Shown here piece by piece: positions 18,676 to 27,633 of a stretch of DNA of 64,000 bases (position 1 is its first letter; every line of letters begins with the position of its first letter). The notes under the pieces were generated by a model. It saw only the letters and a list, made by a program, of their open reading frames with translations, did no database searches and had not been told where the DNA came from. Location: contig NZ_CP060725.1 in the NCBI RefSeq assembly GCF_003797775.2, forward strand, positions 1,730,001 to 1,794,000, given 5' to 3'. Origin of the DNA: Sphingopyxis sp. OPL5 (GTDB taxonomy: Bacteria > Pseudomonadota > Alphaproteobacteria > Sphingomonadales > Sphingomonadaceae). Position numbers and translations under genes: made by a program.

Positions 18676-19515
18676 TCAAGCCGCGCCGGTCGCCTTCGGC
18701 GTCGCCGGGTCGGCGCCCCATTCGGTCCAGCTGCCGTCGTACACCGCGACATCGTCCTTGCCGAGCAGGTGCGCGCCAAACGCCACGACGGTCGCGGTCA
18801 TGCCGCTGCCGCAGGTGGTAACCAGCGGCTTGTCGAGGTCGATCCCGGCGGCATCGAACGCCGCCTTCAGCGCGTCGTCGCGCTTCCAGGTGCCGTCGGC
18901 GTTGAACAGCTCGCCGAACGGCAGGCTGCGCGAACCCGGAATGTGGCCCGGCGCGACGCCCGCGCGCGGATCGCGTTCCTCGCCGGTGAAGCGCGCGCCC
19001 GACCGCGCATCGACGACCTGTTCGGCGCCGCTGTCGACATTCGCGAGCACTTCTTCCTTGGTGCGCACCGCCTTCGCATCGCGCCACACGGTGAAGTGGC
19101 GGTGGCGCAGCGTCTGCTTGCCCATTTCGAGCGGGCGACCTTCGGCCTTCCACTTGGCGAGGCCGCCGTCGAGCAGCGCGACGTCGTGTGCGCCGAACAA
19201 TTTGAGCAGCCACCAGCCGCGCGCCGCGCTCTTCAGCGGGCTGTCGTCATAGAGCACGATGCGGCTGCCGTCACCGAGGCCGAGCGACTGCATGCGGCTC
19301 GCGAATTTTTCGGCGGGCGGCGCCATATTGTCGACGTCGCTGTTCGGGTCGGTCAGTTCGGCGAGGTCCATGAACACCGCGCCGGGGATGTGGCCCGCCT
19401 CATATTCGGCGCGCGCGTCGCGATCCGCCTCGAGGAATTTCGTCGCATCGACGACCCGCAGGTCCGATGCCCCCAGTTCGCGTTCCAGCCAGTCGGTTGA
19501 GACCAAGGCGTCCAT
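18676..19515 (-). CDS. sseA: 3-mercaptopyruvate/thiosulfate sulfurtransferase
   Basis: A 279-residue protein with two rhodanese domains. The active Cys is C235 in the second domain, within TTCGSGMTATVVA; CGSG-x-TA is the mercaptopyruvate-type loop. The first domain has Asp in place of Cys in the corresponding loop (LYDDSPLKSAARGWW), as is usual. AGGAG precedes the start at normal distance. Sulfur metabolism links it loosely to the cystathionine lyase downstream. Confidence 0.92.
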   Translation of the reverse strand: MDALVSTDWLERELGASDLRVVDATKFLEADRDARAEYEAGHIPGAVFMDLAELTDPNSDVDNMAPPAEKFASRMQSLGLGDGSRIVLYDDSPLKSAARGWWLLKLFGAHDVALLDGGLAKWKAEGRPLEMGKQTLRHRHFTVWRDAKAVRTKEEVLANVDSGAEQVVDARSGARFTGEERDPRAGVAPGHIPGSRSLPFGELFNADGTWKRDDALKAAFDAAGIDLDKPLVTTCGSGMTATVVAFGAHLLGKDDVAVYDGSWTEWGADPATPKATGAA

Positions 19516-19536
19516 GTCATGCTCCTGTTACGACCC

Positions 19537-19565
19537 GGCGGGGAACCTGTTCCAATCCCTCCGCC
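19537..19565 (-). promoter_or_regulatory. Candidate hairpin in the sseA leader
   Basis: GGCGG pairs with CCGCC, with an inner GGAAC/GTTCC pairing, about 20 bases upstream of the sseA start. It is compact and close to the ribosome site. It does not match a riboswitch consensus I know. Confidence 0.3.
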
Positions 19566-19698
19566 AGCCATCCTGCTTTGCTCTTTCCGGGGAAGCACAG
19601 CCTATGTCTCCCCCCGCACTTTTTCAAGCACGGTGGCCATCTGCCTCAGCCGATGCTGCGCTGCAACACAAAAGGCGAAACGGCGCCCGAAAGCGCGC

Positions 19699-21018
19699 CT
19701 ATTGGCTCCGCCGCACCGCGGTCGACCGCGAACCGGGCCGGTCGACGGCATAGGAAGCGCGATCGAGCGGCAGCGGCGCGAGCTTGTCGCTGTCGCTGGC
19801 CCCCGATTCGCGGCCGAGCACGAAGCTGCCCGCATTCTGGCCAAAGGCGTCGGCGTCGCCGTCCCAATGATAGGTGACGTCGAACGCCATCACCGGCACC
19901 AGCATCGGCTTGCCGCCGATCATCAGCGGTTCGACGATATGGCGCGGCAGCATCGCCTCGGTGGTCAGCGCCTCGCCCGCCCCGACCTTGAGGATCATGT
20001 CGTCGCGCAGCACGCTGCCGCCCGCCCCGTCGAAGAAGCGCGCGAGCACCGGCTCGGTCATCGCCGACCCCTGGTTCAGCGCGATGCGCACCATCAGCCC
20101 GGTCGCGTCGGCCGATCCCTGGTTCATGATATTCAACGCGAAGGCGACCGCGACATGCTCGGGCGTGAAGCGGATCGCCTGCACCTCGAGCGCGATCGCC
20201 ACCAGCGCGCGACGCTCGGGCGCGGGACGGGTGACGAGCGGCGACACACGCTGCGGCGCCTCGCCGCCGAAGAGTGTCGGCAGCACCGGCGCCTTGGGCG
20301 CGGCAGCGGGGGTAGCCGGCGGCGCAGGCGCCGGGCGCGGCGCCTCGGCCGGCGGCGCGCTGCGCTCGACCGGCGCATCGCTCGCCAGCGCGGGGCGGCG
20401 GTGCCAGTACCAGAAACCGGCCGCGCCCGCCGCGACCAATGCGAGCAGCCAGGCCCAGCTCGGCGTGCCGCCGCCGTCGGCGGGCGCCGCCGGCGCGGGG
20501 GCGATGTCGTCGGCGGGAGCGGCATCGGCGATCGCCGGCGCATCCGAAACGACCGGCGAAAAGCCTGGCGCGGCATCGGTCGCGGCGGGCGGTGAAGACG
20601 GAGTCTCGGTGGCCGTGTCCCGCGCCGGCGCAGTCACGGTCGCGGGCGCGGTTTCGGCCGGGGCCGCGCGACGCGTCGGCGCGGGTGCGGCACCGGCTGC
20701 CGGCTGCGTCGCCGATTGGGTTGCGGGCTGCGTCGGTGTCACGCGCGGCGGCGTCGGTGTGGGGGCCGGGGTCGGCGTCGGGCGCGGCGCGCCCGGGCCC
20801 GAGGGGGCGATGCCATTGTCCGCCGGTCCTTGCACCCCCGGCGCGCGGCCGTCGTCGCCGGGCGGCGGCAGGCGGAAATCGATCGGGCGGCTCGGCGAAG
20901 GCGCGGGGGCCGGGGTCTCGCCCTGCTGGGCGATCGCGGGCGCGATAGCGCTCGCCGCCAGCGCGAATGCCAGCACCGCCCGCGCGCTGCCCATGGTCCC
21001 GAAGTGCCTGTCCGTCAT
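19699..21018 (-). CDS. Proline/alanine-rich membrane-anchored protein, function unknown
   Basis: A product of 439 residues from the ATG at 21018; the ATG at 20994 is also possible. A signal-like N-terminus (VLAFALAASAIAPAIAQQ) is followed by about 160 residues rich in Pro, Ala and Thr. One membrane helix comes next (SWAWLLALVAAGAAGFWYWH), then a folded C-terminal domain of about 170 residues (ALVAIALEVQAIRFTPEHVA and following). I do not recognise the C-terminal domain. The gene is divergent from queF across 111 bases. Confidence 0.72.
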   Translation of the reverse strand: MTDRHFGTMGSARAVLAFALAASAIAPAIAQQGETPAPAPSPSRPIDFRLPPPGDDGRAPGVQGPADNGIAPSGPGAPRPTPTPAPTPTPPRVTPTQPATQSATQPAAGAAPAPTRRAAPAETAPATVTAPARDTATETPSSPPAATDAAPGFSPVVSDAPAIADAAPADDIAPAPAAPADGGGTPSWAWLLALVAAGAAGFWYWHRRPALASDAPVERSAPPAEAPRPAPAPPATPAAAPKAPVLPTLFGGEAPQRVSPLVTRPAPERRALVAIALEVQAIRFTPEHVAVAFALNIMNQGSADATGLMVRIALNQGSAMTEPVLARFFDGAGGSVLRDDMILKVGAGEALTTEAMLPRHIVEPLMIGGKPMLVPVMAFDVTYHWDGDADAFGQNAGSFVLGRESGASDSDKLAPLPLDRASYAVDRPGSRSTAVRRSQ

Positions 21019-21129
21019 TATACCTGTGCGATCCCGATCGTCTGTTTCGCGCCCGATCCGCTGAATTGGCGCTGAATGACCGCGCCATCGACGGATGACA
21101 GCGGCCGCGCGCCCCACTAGAGGGATTTC

Positions 21130-21600
21130 ATGTCCGATTCCACCCCCCCGGCGCTGACGCCCAAGCATCTCGGCCAGTCCAGCGAACTGCCCGCCTCACC
21201 CGAGGCCGCGATCCTCGACTATGTCCCCAACCCGCGCGCCGACGAGCTTTACCTCGTCCGCTTCGCCGCGCCCGAATTCACCTCGCTGTGCCCGGTGACC
21301 GGACAGCCCGATTTCGCGCATCTGGTGATCGACTATGCCCCCGGCGAAACGATCGTCGAATCAAAGAGCCTCAAGCTCTTTCTTTCCAGCTTTCGCAACC
21401 ACGCCGGTTTCCACGAGGATTGCACCGTCGGCATCGGCCGCCGCCTGTTCGACGAGATGGCGCCGCGCTGGCTGCGCATCGGTGGATACTGGTATCCGCG
21501 CGGCGGCATTCCGATCGATGTCTTCTGGCAATCGGGCGCGCCGCCCGCAGGCCTGTGGCTCCCCGATCAGGGCGTCGCGCCCTATCGCGGGCGGGGCTGA
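21130..21600 (+). CDS. queF: NADPH-dependent 7-cyano-7-deazaguanine reductase
   Basis: A 156-residue T-fold enzyme of queuosine synthesis that reduces preQ0 to preQ1. The catalytic Cys is C54 in [13 protein letters not shown], Asp is D61, and substrate-binding Glu is E96 in NHAGFHEDC. The QueF motif ESKSLKLFL is at 77-85. Length fits the short unimodular class. No other queuosine genes are visible here. Confidence 0.96.
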   Translation: MSDSTPPALTPKHLGQSSELPASPEAAILDYVPNPRADELYLVRFAAPEFTSLCPVTGQPDFAHLVIDYAPGETIVESKSLKLFLSSFRNHAGFHEDCTVGIGRRLFDEMAPRWLRIGGYWYPRGGIPIDVFWQSGAPPAGLWLPDQGVAPYRGRG

Positions 21601-21670
21601 GCGATCATTCTATCGAAATGGTCGGAAATTCATCTTCCCGTCACAGTTTGTTGACATTAGTGTCAACGTT

Positions 21671-22081
21671 ATGACCGCAGCCTCGCTCCCGCACGATCAC
21701 GCCATCGCCGTCGGCGCCGACCAGATCGATTTCATGGGGCATGTCAACAACGCCCATTATCTCAGCTGGGTGCAGGACGCCGTGCTGGCGCACTGGCGCC
21801 ATATCGCGCCGCCCGACGCGGTCGCGGCACATCTGTGGGTCGCGCTGAAGCACGAGATCACCTATCGCCGCCCCGCCTTCCTCGACGACCAGGTCATCGC
21901 GACCGTGATCCTCGAAAAAGTGCAGGGCGCGCGCGCCTTTTACGACACGATCATCAAGCGCGGCGAGGAAGTGCTGGCCGAGGTCAAATCGAGCTGGTGC
22001 TGCATCGACGCCGAAACATTGCGCCCCGCGCGCCTCGCGAGCGAGGTCGTCGCGAAATTCTTTCCGGCCGAAAAGGTCTGA
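21671..22081 (+). CDS. Acyl-CoA thioesterase, 4-hydroxybenzoyl-CoA thioesterase-like
   Basis: A hotdog protein of 136 residues from the ATG at 21671. The active-site segment DQIDFMGHVNNAHYLSWVQD carries the conserved Asp and HVNN of this family. The start follows a less GC-rich stretch (GTTTGTTGACATTAGTGTCA), which holds the imperfect palindrome TTGACATTAGTGTCAA and may be the promoter or an operator. The substrate is not predictable. Confidence 0.87.
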   Translation: MTAASLPHDHAIAVGADQIDFMGHVNNAHYLSWVQDAVLAHWRHIAPPDAVAAHLWVALKHEITYRRPAFLDDQVIATVILEKVQGARAFYDTIIKRGEEVLAEVKSSWCCIDAETLRPARLASEVVAKFFPAEKV

Positions 22082-22091
22082 CGCGCCCGGC

Positions 22092-22493
22092 TTAGAGGGT
22101 GCCGCTTTCGATCATCGCGTCGACCAGCGTTTCGAGGAAGGTGCAGCTCTCGCTGATGTCCTGAACCTGCTTGATCATGTCGGGATCTTCGGGATTCTTG
22201 GTGATCCGTGCGAACTTGTCGATCTGGGCGTCGAAGTCGGTCTTGATCTGCGCCTCGTCGTCGTCGGCGAGTACGGTCGCGATGGCCAGAAACTTGGTGC
22301 CCGATGCGACCATCTTCGGGTCCGCGTCGTCGCCCTTGGTGCCGAGTCCCGCCATGATCCCGAAAAAGGCCATGCACTGGATGCTGTTGTCGTAAAGCTC
22401 GCGCTCGTCGGTATCGATCGTCATCGCGGTGGCGGCGGTGATGGGCGCGGCGGCGGCAAGCAGCAGCGCCGCGGCAAGGATCGGATATTTCAT
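22092..22493 (-). CDS. Small exported helical protein, function unknown
   Basis: A 133-residue protein with a clear signal peptide (MKYPILAAALLLAAAAPITA). The mature part is helical and acidic and holds two Cys residues (in SIQCMAFFG and SESCTFLET) that could form a disulfide in the periplasm. No family recognised. It converges on the thioesterase gene. Confidence 0.68.
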   Translation of the reverse strand: MKYPILAAALLLAAAAPITAATAMTIDTDERELYDNSIQCMAFFGIMAGLGTKGDDADPKMVASGTKFLAIATVLADDDEAQIKTDFDAQIDKFARITKNPEDPDMIKQVQDISESCTFLETLVDAMIESGTL

Positions 22494-22553
22494 GACTTCC
22501 CCCGAATATCGACCCGGAACCGCCTTGGCATGGCGGCGCGGCTTCGCAAAGCT

Positions 22554-23012
22554 TTAAGTGGCGGCCACCCCGCAGGCCCTGATCGCATCGCGAGCAGCCT
22601 CAGCGACCGGATCATGGCCTTCGGCCCAAGCAAGTAAGCTCGCAGCCAGCGTCGGGTCGGCGAGTTCTTCGGCGGCATTCATCACCGCTATATTGCTCTC
22701 GTCACGATCGAGTTCGCGGCGAACGAGGGGCAGGGCAACAGCCGGATCGCGCCTCGCCAATCCGCAAAGCGCTTCGCCGCGCACGACCGGGTCCACATCC
22801 TCTGCACCCATCCGCAAAGCCGCCCGAATCCTCGCATCATCGCGGTCGCTGAGCGCTAACAGCATGGCCGCCCAGTCCCTGTTCGATACGTCAGCGTCGC
22901 CCATCAAGGCGATCAATCGGTCAAGATTGGCCTCGCCCTCGGGGCCGTCGAGCGGAACATCCGCATCGACGAATGACGCCAGGAACGGCGATTTCGGCAA
23001 ATAGTCGCTCAC
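22554..23012 (-). CDS. Small HEAT-repeat protein
   Basis: A 152-residue protein made of short helical pairs with HEAT/PBS-lyase-like spacing, for example DVSNRDWAAMLLALSDRDD, DPVVRGEALCGLARRDPA and SNIAVMNAAEELADPTLA. Such proteins are scaffolds for protein contacts. Its start overlaps the stop of the P450 gene by 4 bases, so it is coupled to it. The partner is unknown. Confidence 0.75.
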   Translation of the reverse strand: MSDYLPKSPFLASFVDADVPLDGPEGEANLDRLIALMGDADVSNRDWAAMLLALSDRDDARIRAALRMGAEDVDPVVRGEALCGLARRDPAVALPLVRRELDRDESNIAVMNAAEELADPTLAASLLAWAEGHDPVAEAARDAIRACGVAAT

Positions 23013-24295
23013 GCCGCCTCGAACCGGATCGGCAGCCGCTTCAGCCCGCCGACGAACACCGACTCCACCCGCGCCGGATCGCCTGCGAGTTCGAGCTTTT
23101 TGATCCGCGGCAGCAGTTCCTCCATCATGATCCGCATCTCCATGCGGGCGAGATGCTGGCCGAGGCAGACATGCGCGCCGAAGCCGAAGGCAAGCTGCTG
23201 GTTCTTCGGCCGGTCGGGGTCGAAGGCGAAGGGGTCGCCGAACACCGCCTCGTCGCGGTTGGCCGAGACATAGTTGAGCATCAGCCAGTCGCCCGCGCGC
23301 ACCTGCTGCCCGCCGATCTCGACATCTTCCTTGGCGCTGCGCATGAAATGCTGCACCGGGGTCGACCAGCGGATCGCCTCCTCGATCAACCCCGCCTTGT
23401 CGCTGTCAGCGGCGCGGAAGCGTTCGAACAGCGCCGGGTTCTTCGCCAGTTCCATGATCGCGCCGGCGGTCGAGGCGCTCGTCGTATCATGGCCCGCGGT
23501 CGCGATGATCATATAATAGCCCGCCAGCTCGCGATCGGGGATCTGGCCGCCGTCGATCGTCGCATTGGCGATGACCGTCGCGATGTCCTCGCGCGGATTG
23601 GCGCGGCGGTCGGCGGTCAGCGCGCCGAAATATTGCTCGAAATCGGCGATCACATAATGGAGCATCGCGATCGCCTGTTCGGCGCTGGTGATCGCCTCGC
23701 GGCTGCGGTTGAGCTCGGGGTCGGTCGAGCCGAACAATTGCTGGGTCAGCATCAGCATGCGCGGCTCGTCCTCGGGCGGCACCCCCAATATGTCCATGAC
23801 GACGCGCAGCGGATAATGCGCCGCGACGTCGCGCGCGAAATCGCATTCGGGCCCGGCGGCGAGCATCGCATCGACCGTCTCGCGGGCCAGGCCGTGTATA
23901 CGCTCTTCGACGATCTTCAGATTCTTGGGCATGAACCAGCTCTGGGTGAGCAGGCGGTATTTCATGTGATCGGGGGCGTCCATCTGGACCAGCGAGCGGA
24001 TCAGATGCCCGTCGCCCCCCGGGGTCGCGGCGCGCGCGATCGCCTCGCCGTCGCGGTTGGTCAGCACCGTCGGGCGGATGCCGTTCGCAAAACGCTGCGG
24101 ATCCTTGCTGATCGCCATGATGTCGGCGTGGCGGGTGACGAGCCAGAAGGGGTCGACCTCCGCGGTCTCGGCGACCGCGAGCGGCGCATGGGCGCGCGCC
24201 CAGCCGAGCTTTTCATGAAGCCCGTCCCATTCCCCATAAGCGACGGGGTCGACGACGGCGGCGGCTACCTCTCCAGGCAATATAGGTTTTGTCAT
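23009..24295 (-). CDS. Cytochrome P450, bacterial class I type
   Basis: A soluble P450 of 428 residues. The I-helix oxygen-binding motif reads TAGHDTTSAS, the K-helix ExxR is EEAIRW, and the heme loop is FGFGAHVCLGQHLARME with C377 as ligand. It needs a ferredoxin and a reductase, and neither is adjacent. The substrate is not predictable; terpene, steroid or alkyl-aromatic compounds are common for sphingomonad P450s. The gene is followed by a coupled HEAT-repeat gene and is divergent from an aminopeptidase gene. Confidence 0.93.
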   Translation of the reverse strand: MTKPILPGEVAAAVVDPVAYGEWDGLHEKLGWARAHAPLAVAETAEVDPFWLVTRHADIMAISKDPQRFANGIRPTVLTNRDGEAIARAATPGGDGHLIRSLVQMDAPDHMKYRLLTQSWFMPKNLKIVEERIHGLARETVDAMLAAGPECDFARDVAAHYPLRVVMDILGVPPEDEPRMLMLTQQLFGSTDPELNRSREAITSAEQAIAMLHYVIADFEQYFGALTADRRANPREDIATVIANATIDGGQIPDRELAGYYMIIATAGHDTTSASTAGAIMELAKNPALFERFRAADSDKAGLIEEAIRWSTPVQHFMRSAKEDVEIGGQQVRAGDWLMLNYVSANRDEAVFGDPFAFDPDRPKNQQLAFGFGAHVCLGQHLARMEMRIMMEELLPRIKKLELAGDPARVESVFVGGLKRLPIRFEAA

Positions 24296-24421
24296 GCAAC
24301 CAAAGCTGCCCCATCTCGTGTCATCTGTCGAGAGCCATGCTACGCCCGCCGAAAGCGACGCGGGAGTCCGCGTGGCATCGGCGTAGCCGGTGCGGCAAAA
24401 TCAAGACCGGGGATCGCCATC

Positions 24422-27133
24422 ATGAAAACATCGCACCGTCATCTGCTTGTCGCCGCCGTCTCGTCGCTCGGTCTCGCCGCCTGCGCCGCGCAGCCGGGAA
24501 TCGCGCCGGTCGCCGCCGCGCCCGCCGCGACACCGCCCGCCTTCACCGGCGCGGCGCTGCCCGCCGACATCCCGAGCCAGTTGCCGCGCAATGCGCGCCC
24601 GATTCATTACGACATCAGCGTCACCCCCGACGCCAAGGCGCTGAGCTTTACCGGCGAGGCGGCGATCGACCTCGAGCTGTACGAAAGCGCCAATGGCATC
24701 GTGATGAACGCGCTCGACCTCGATGTCGTCGATGCCAGCCTGACCCGCGCCGACGGGACCGGCGCGCCGATCCCGCTGATCGCGTCGACCGATGCCGAGG
24801 CGCAGACGGTGACCTTTATCGCGCCCGTCCCGCTCGACGCCGGCACCTACCGCCTCATCACGCATTACAAGGGCATCATCGGCACCCAGGCGAACGGGCT
24901 GTTCGCGCTCGATTATCCCGACAAGGTCAGCGGCGCCGAGGTGCGCGGGCTGTTCACCCAGTTCGAGGCGCCCGACGCGCGGCGCTTCGTCCCCAGCTTC
25001 GACGAACCGAGCTATAAGGCGACCTTCACCCTGTCGGCGATCGTCCCGCAGGACGACCTCGCGGTGAGCAACATGCCCGCCGCGAGCGAAACCCCGCTGG
25101 CGGGCGGGCTCAAGAAAGTGACCTTCGCCACCTCGCCCAAAATGTCCTCCTATCTGCTGTTCTTCGCGACCGGCGATTTCGAGCGGCTCGCGGCAAAGAG
25201 CGAAAGCGGCGCCGAAGTCGGCATCGTCTCGCCCAAGGGGTCGGGCGAACAGGCACGCTTCGCGCTCGACAGCCTCGGTCCGCTGCTCACTTACTACAGC
25301 GACTATTTCGGCCAGCCCTATCCGCTCCCCAAGCTCGACAATGTCGCCGGCCCCGGCCAGTCGCAGTTTTTCGGCGCGATGGAAAATTGGGGCGCGATCT
25401 TCACCTTCGAACGCATCCTGCTCGACGATCCGACGATCACCAGCGAAGCGACGCGGCAGCAAATCTATTCGACGCAGGCGCATGAGGTCGCGCACCAATG
25501 GTTCGGCGACCTCGTCACCATGGCCTGGTGGGACGATTTGTGGCTCAACGAAGGCTTCGCGAGCTGGATGGAGACCAAGGCGAGCGACCATTTCCACCCC
25601 GACTGGCAACCGTTGCTCGACCGCGTCGACGGCCGCGAGCGCGCGATGGGGCTCGACGCCTTCGCGACGACGCACCCGGTGGTCCAGAAAATCCGCACCG
25701 TCGAGGACACCAATCAGGCGTTCGATGCGATCGCCTACCAAAAGGGCGAAGCCGTCATCACCATGCTCGAATCCTATGCCGGCGAGGATGTGTGGCGGGA
25801 CGGGCTGCGCACCTATATGGCGCAGCATAAATATGCGAACACGCGCACCGACGATTTGTGGAACGCGGTCGAGGTCGCGGGCGCCAAGGGCCTCACCGCG
25901 ATCGCGCATGATTTCACCAACCAGCCGGGAATCCCGCTGCTGCGCGTCGGCAGCATGACCTGCGCCGGCGACCGGACGACGGTCGCGCTGACCCAGGGCG
26001 AATTTTCGCGCGACCGCAAGGACGGTATCGAGGCCGAGGGCCGCCGCTGGCAGGTGCCGGTGCTCGCCCGCGCGGGGGAAGGCGCGGTCGCGCGGCAGGT
26101 GATCGCGGGCGGCGCGGGCACGCTGACGCTGCCCGGCTGCGGCCCGGTGCTGATCAACGCCGGACAGGCGGGCTATTACCGCACCCTCTATTCGCCGGCC
26201 GCGCTCGCCGCGCTGCGCGGCCGCTTTGCGTCGCTCGCACCGATCGACCAGCTTGGGCTGCTCGGCGACAATTTCGCGCTCGCGAACGCGGGCTATCAGC
26301 CGATGGGCGCCGCGCTCGACCTGCTCGCTGCCACCCCGCAGGGCGCGAGCCAGAAGGTGATCGGCGACGTCGCCGGCCGCTACCAGACGCTCTACGCGAT
26401 GTTCGACGACCAGCCCGCGGTCCAGAAACGCATCGCCGCGATGGCCGGCGCGGTGCTTGACCCGTCGATGCGGCGGCTCGGCTTCGAACCGCGCGCCGGC
26501 GAACCGGCGCTCGACAGCGTGCTGCGCTCCGACCTGCTCGCCGCGCTCGGCGCGATGGGCGATGCCAGGGTGCTCGCCGAGGCGCGGCGCCGTTTCGCGC
26601 TGCTCGACAGCAACCCCGCCGCGCTCGACGGCCCGCTCAAGTCGCGCTGGCTCGGCATCGTCGCGACCAACGCGACCGATGCCGATTGGACCCGGCTGCA
26701 CGCGCTCGCCAAGGCGTCGAAATCGGCGGTCGAACGCAGCACCTTCTACACCTTGCTCGGCTCGGCCAAAGATGCGGCGCTGGCTCGCCGCGCGCTCGAT
26801 CTCGCGCTGACCGCCGAACCCGGCGAGACCGTCAGCGCGTCGATCATCGGCGCGGTCGCCGCTAACCATCCCGAACCGGCGGTCGATTTTGTCCAGGCGA
26901 ATCAGGCGGCGGTCGACCGGCTGATCGACGCGTCGGCGCGCGCGCGTTTCCTCGCCGGACTCGCCGCCGCGTCACACGACCCCGCGATGATTGCCAGGCT
27001 TCAGGGCATCGCGGCGGACCTGCCCGCCGACGTCCGCAAACCCTATGACAAGGTGATCGCGACGCTGACCGAACGCAGCGTCAGCCGCCCGCGCATCAAG
27101 GGCGAAATCGCCAGCTGGCTGAAGGGCAAATAG
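24422..27133 (+). CDS. M1 family aminopeptidase, predicted lipoprotein
   Basis: A 903-residue zinc aminopeptidase. The N-terminus from 24422 has a signal peptide ending in a lipobox (SLGLAACAAQPG), so the enzyme is probably anchored to a membrane facing the periplasm. The exopeptidase motif GAMENWG is at about 318-324, and HEVAHQW begins at H354. A long C-terminal alpha-helical (ERAP1-like) domain follows. It would trim N-terminal residues from peptides taken up or released in the envelope. Confidence 0.93.
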   Translation: MKTSHRHLLVAAVSSLGLAACAAQPGIAPVAAAPAATPPAFTGAALPADIPSQLPRNARPIHYDISVTPDAKALSFTGEAAIDLELYESANGIVMNALDLDVVDASLTRADGTGAPIPLIASTDAEAQTVTFIAPVPLDAGTYRLITHYKGIIGTQANGLFALDYPDKVSGAEVRGLFTQFEAPDARRFVPSFDEPSYKATFTLSAIVPQDDLAVSNMPAASETPLAGGLKKVTFATSPKMSSYLLFFATGDFERLAAKSESGAEVGIVSPKGSGEQARFALDSLGPLLTYYSDYFGQPYPLPKLDNVAGPGQSQFFGAMENWGAIFTFERILLDDPTITSEATRQQIYSTQAHEVAHQWFGDLVTMAWWDDLWLNEGFASWMETKASDHFHPDWQPLLDRVDGRERAMGLDAFATTHPVVQKIRTVEDTNQAFDAIAYQKGEAVITMLESYAGEDVWRDGLRTYMAQHKYANTRTDDLWNAVEVAGAKGLTAIAHDFTNQPGIPLLRVGSMTCAGDRTTVALTQGEFSRDRKDGIEAEGRRWQVPVLARAGEGAVARQVIAGGAGTLTLPGCGPVLINAGQAGYYRTLYSPAALAALRGRFASLAPIDQLGLLGDNFALANAGYQPMGAALDLLAATPQGASQKVIGDVAGRYQTLYAMFDDQPAVQKRIAAMAGAVLDPSMRRLGFEPRAGEPALDSVLRSDLLAALGAMGDARVLAEARRRFALLDSNPAALDGPLKSRWLGIVATNATDADWTRLHALAKASKSAVERSTFYTLLGSAKDAALARRALDLALTAEPGETVSASIIGAVAANHPEPAVDFVQANQAAVDRLIDASARARFLAGLAAASHDPAMIARLQGIAADLPADVRKPYDKVIATLTERSVSRPRIKGEIASWLKGK

Positions 27134-27147
27134 GGATAAGTTCCACC

Positions 27148-27170
27148 CGTCATTCCCGCCTTTGCGGGAG
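27148..27170. repeat. Short family C hairpin
   Basis: CGTCATTCCCGCCTTTGCGG begins a single-stem version of family C, with TCCCGC and GCGGGA pairing. It lies in the 47-base gap between two convergent genes and probably serves as a terminator. Confidence 0.6.
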
Positions 27171-27180
27171 CGATGGGTGC

Positions 27181-27633
27181 TTACTCGGCCAGCTGCGGCG
27201 CGCCCGCGGGCATCGCGCTCTTCCACTCGGCGCGCGCCTTGCGGATCATATATTTCAGCGCATCGGCGCCGCGTCCCCATGCCGCCGCGCAATCGGCGTC
27301 CCAGGCGTCGCCCAGTGCGATACCGAGTTCTTCGACGGTGATGTCGATGAAGGCGTCATATTCCTCGATCGGCAACGCGCCATAGCTGCGGTGCGTGAAC
27401 ACCAGCTCGGCGACGAGCGGCCACACCCAGCTTTGCCCCTTTGCCAGCCCCAACATCATCTGCAGCGTCTCGTCGGTCATCCGCCGCGACGCGGCGTCGA
27501 CCGAGATGAAGCTCTCGAAACGCACCGGAAATGCCGCAAAGAAGCGTTCGAACAGGGCCAGCCGAAGATCGATGCCCGTTTCGGCGAGCGCCGTCAGGTT
27601 CGCCTCCATCTTGCGGGCATCGCCGGTCTTCAT
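27181..27633 (-). CDS. Globin-like protein
   Basis: A 150-residue all-helical protein. The segments [18 protein letters not shown] and [13 protein letters not shown] resemble globin B-D and E helices. [18 protein letters not shown] matches the F-helix pattern of bacterial haemoglobins (K-H-x-S-x-G-x-x-P-E-x-Y), with H81 as the candidate proximal haem ligand. A Tyr at the usual B10 position is not obvious. The start ATG overlaps the stop of the DUF853 ATPase gene by 4 bases. Haem binding is inferred from this motif alone. Confidence 0.55.
   Translation of the reverse strand: MKTGDARKMEANLTALAETGIDLRLALFERFFAAFPVRFESFISVDAASRRMTDETLQMMLGLAKGQSWVWPLVAELVFTHRSYGALPIEEYDAFIDITVEELGIALGDAWDADCAAAWGRGADALKYMIRKARAEWKSAMPAGAPQLAE

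Noticed and set aside
24401..26869. Minus-strand open frame of about 820 codons opposite the M1 aminopeptidase gene
   Set aside because: The opposing frame encodes all M1 catalytic motifs; the antisense product looks like a translated complement.
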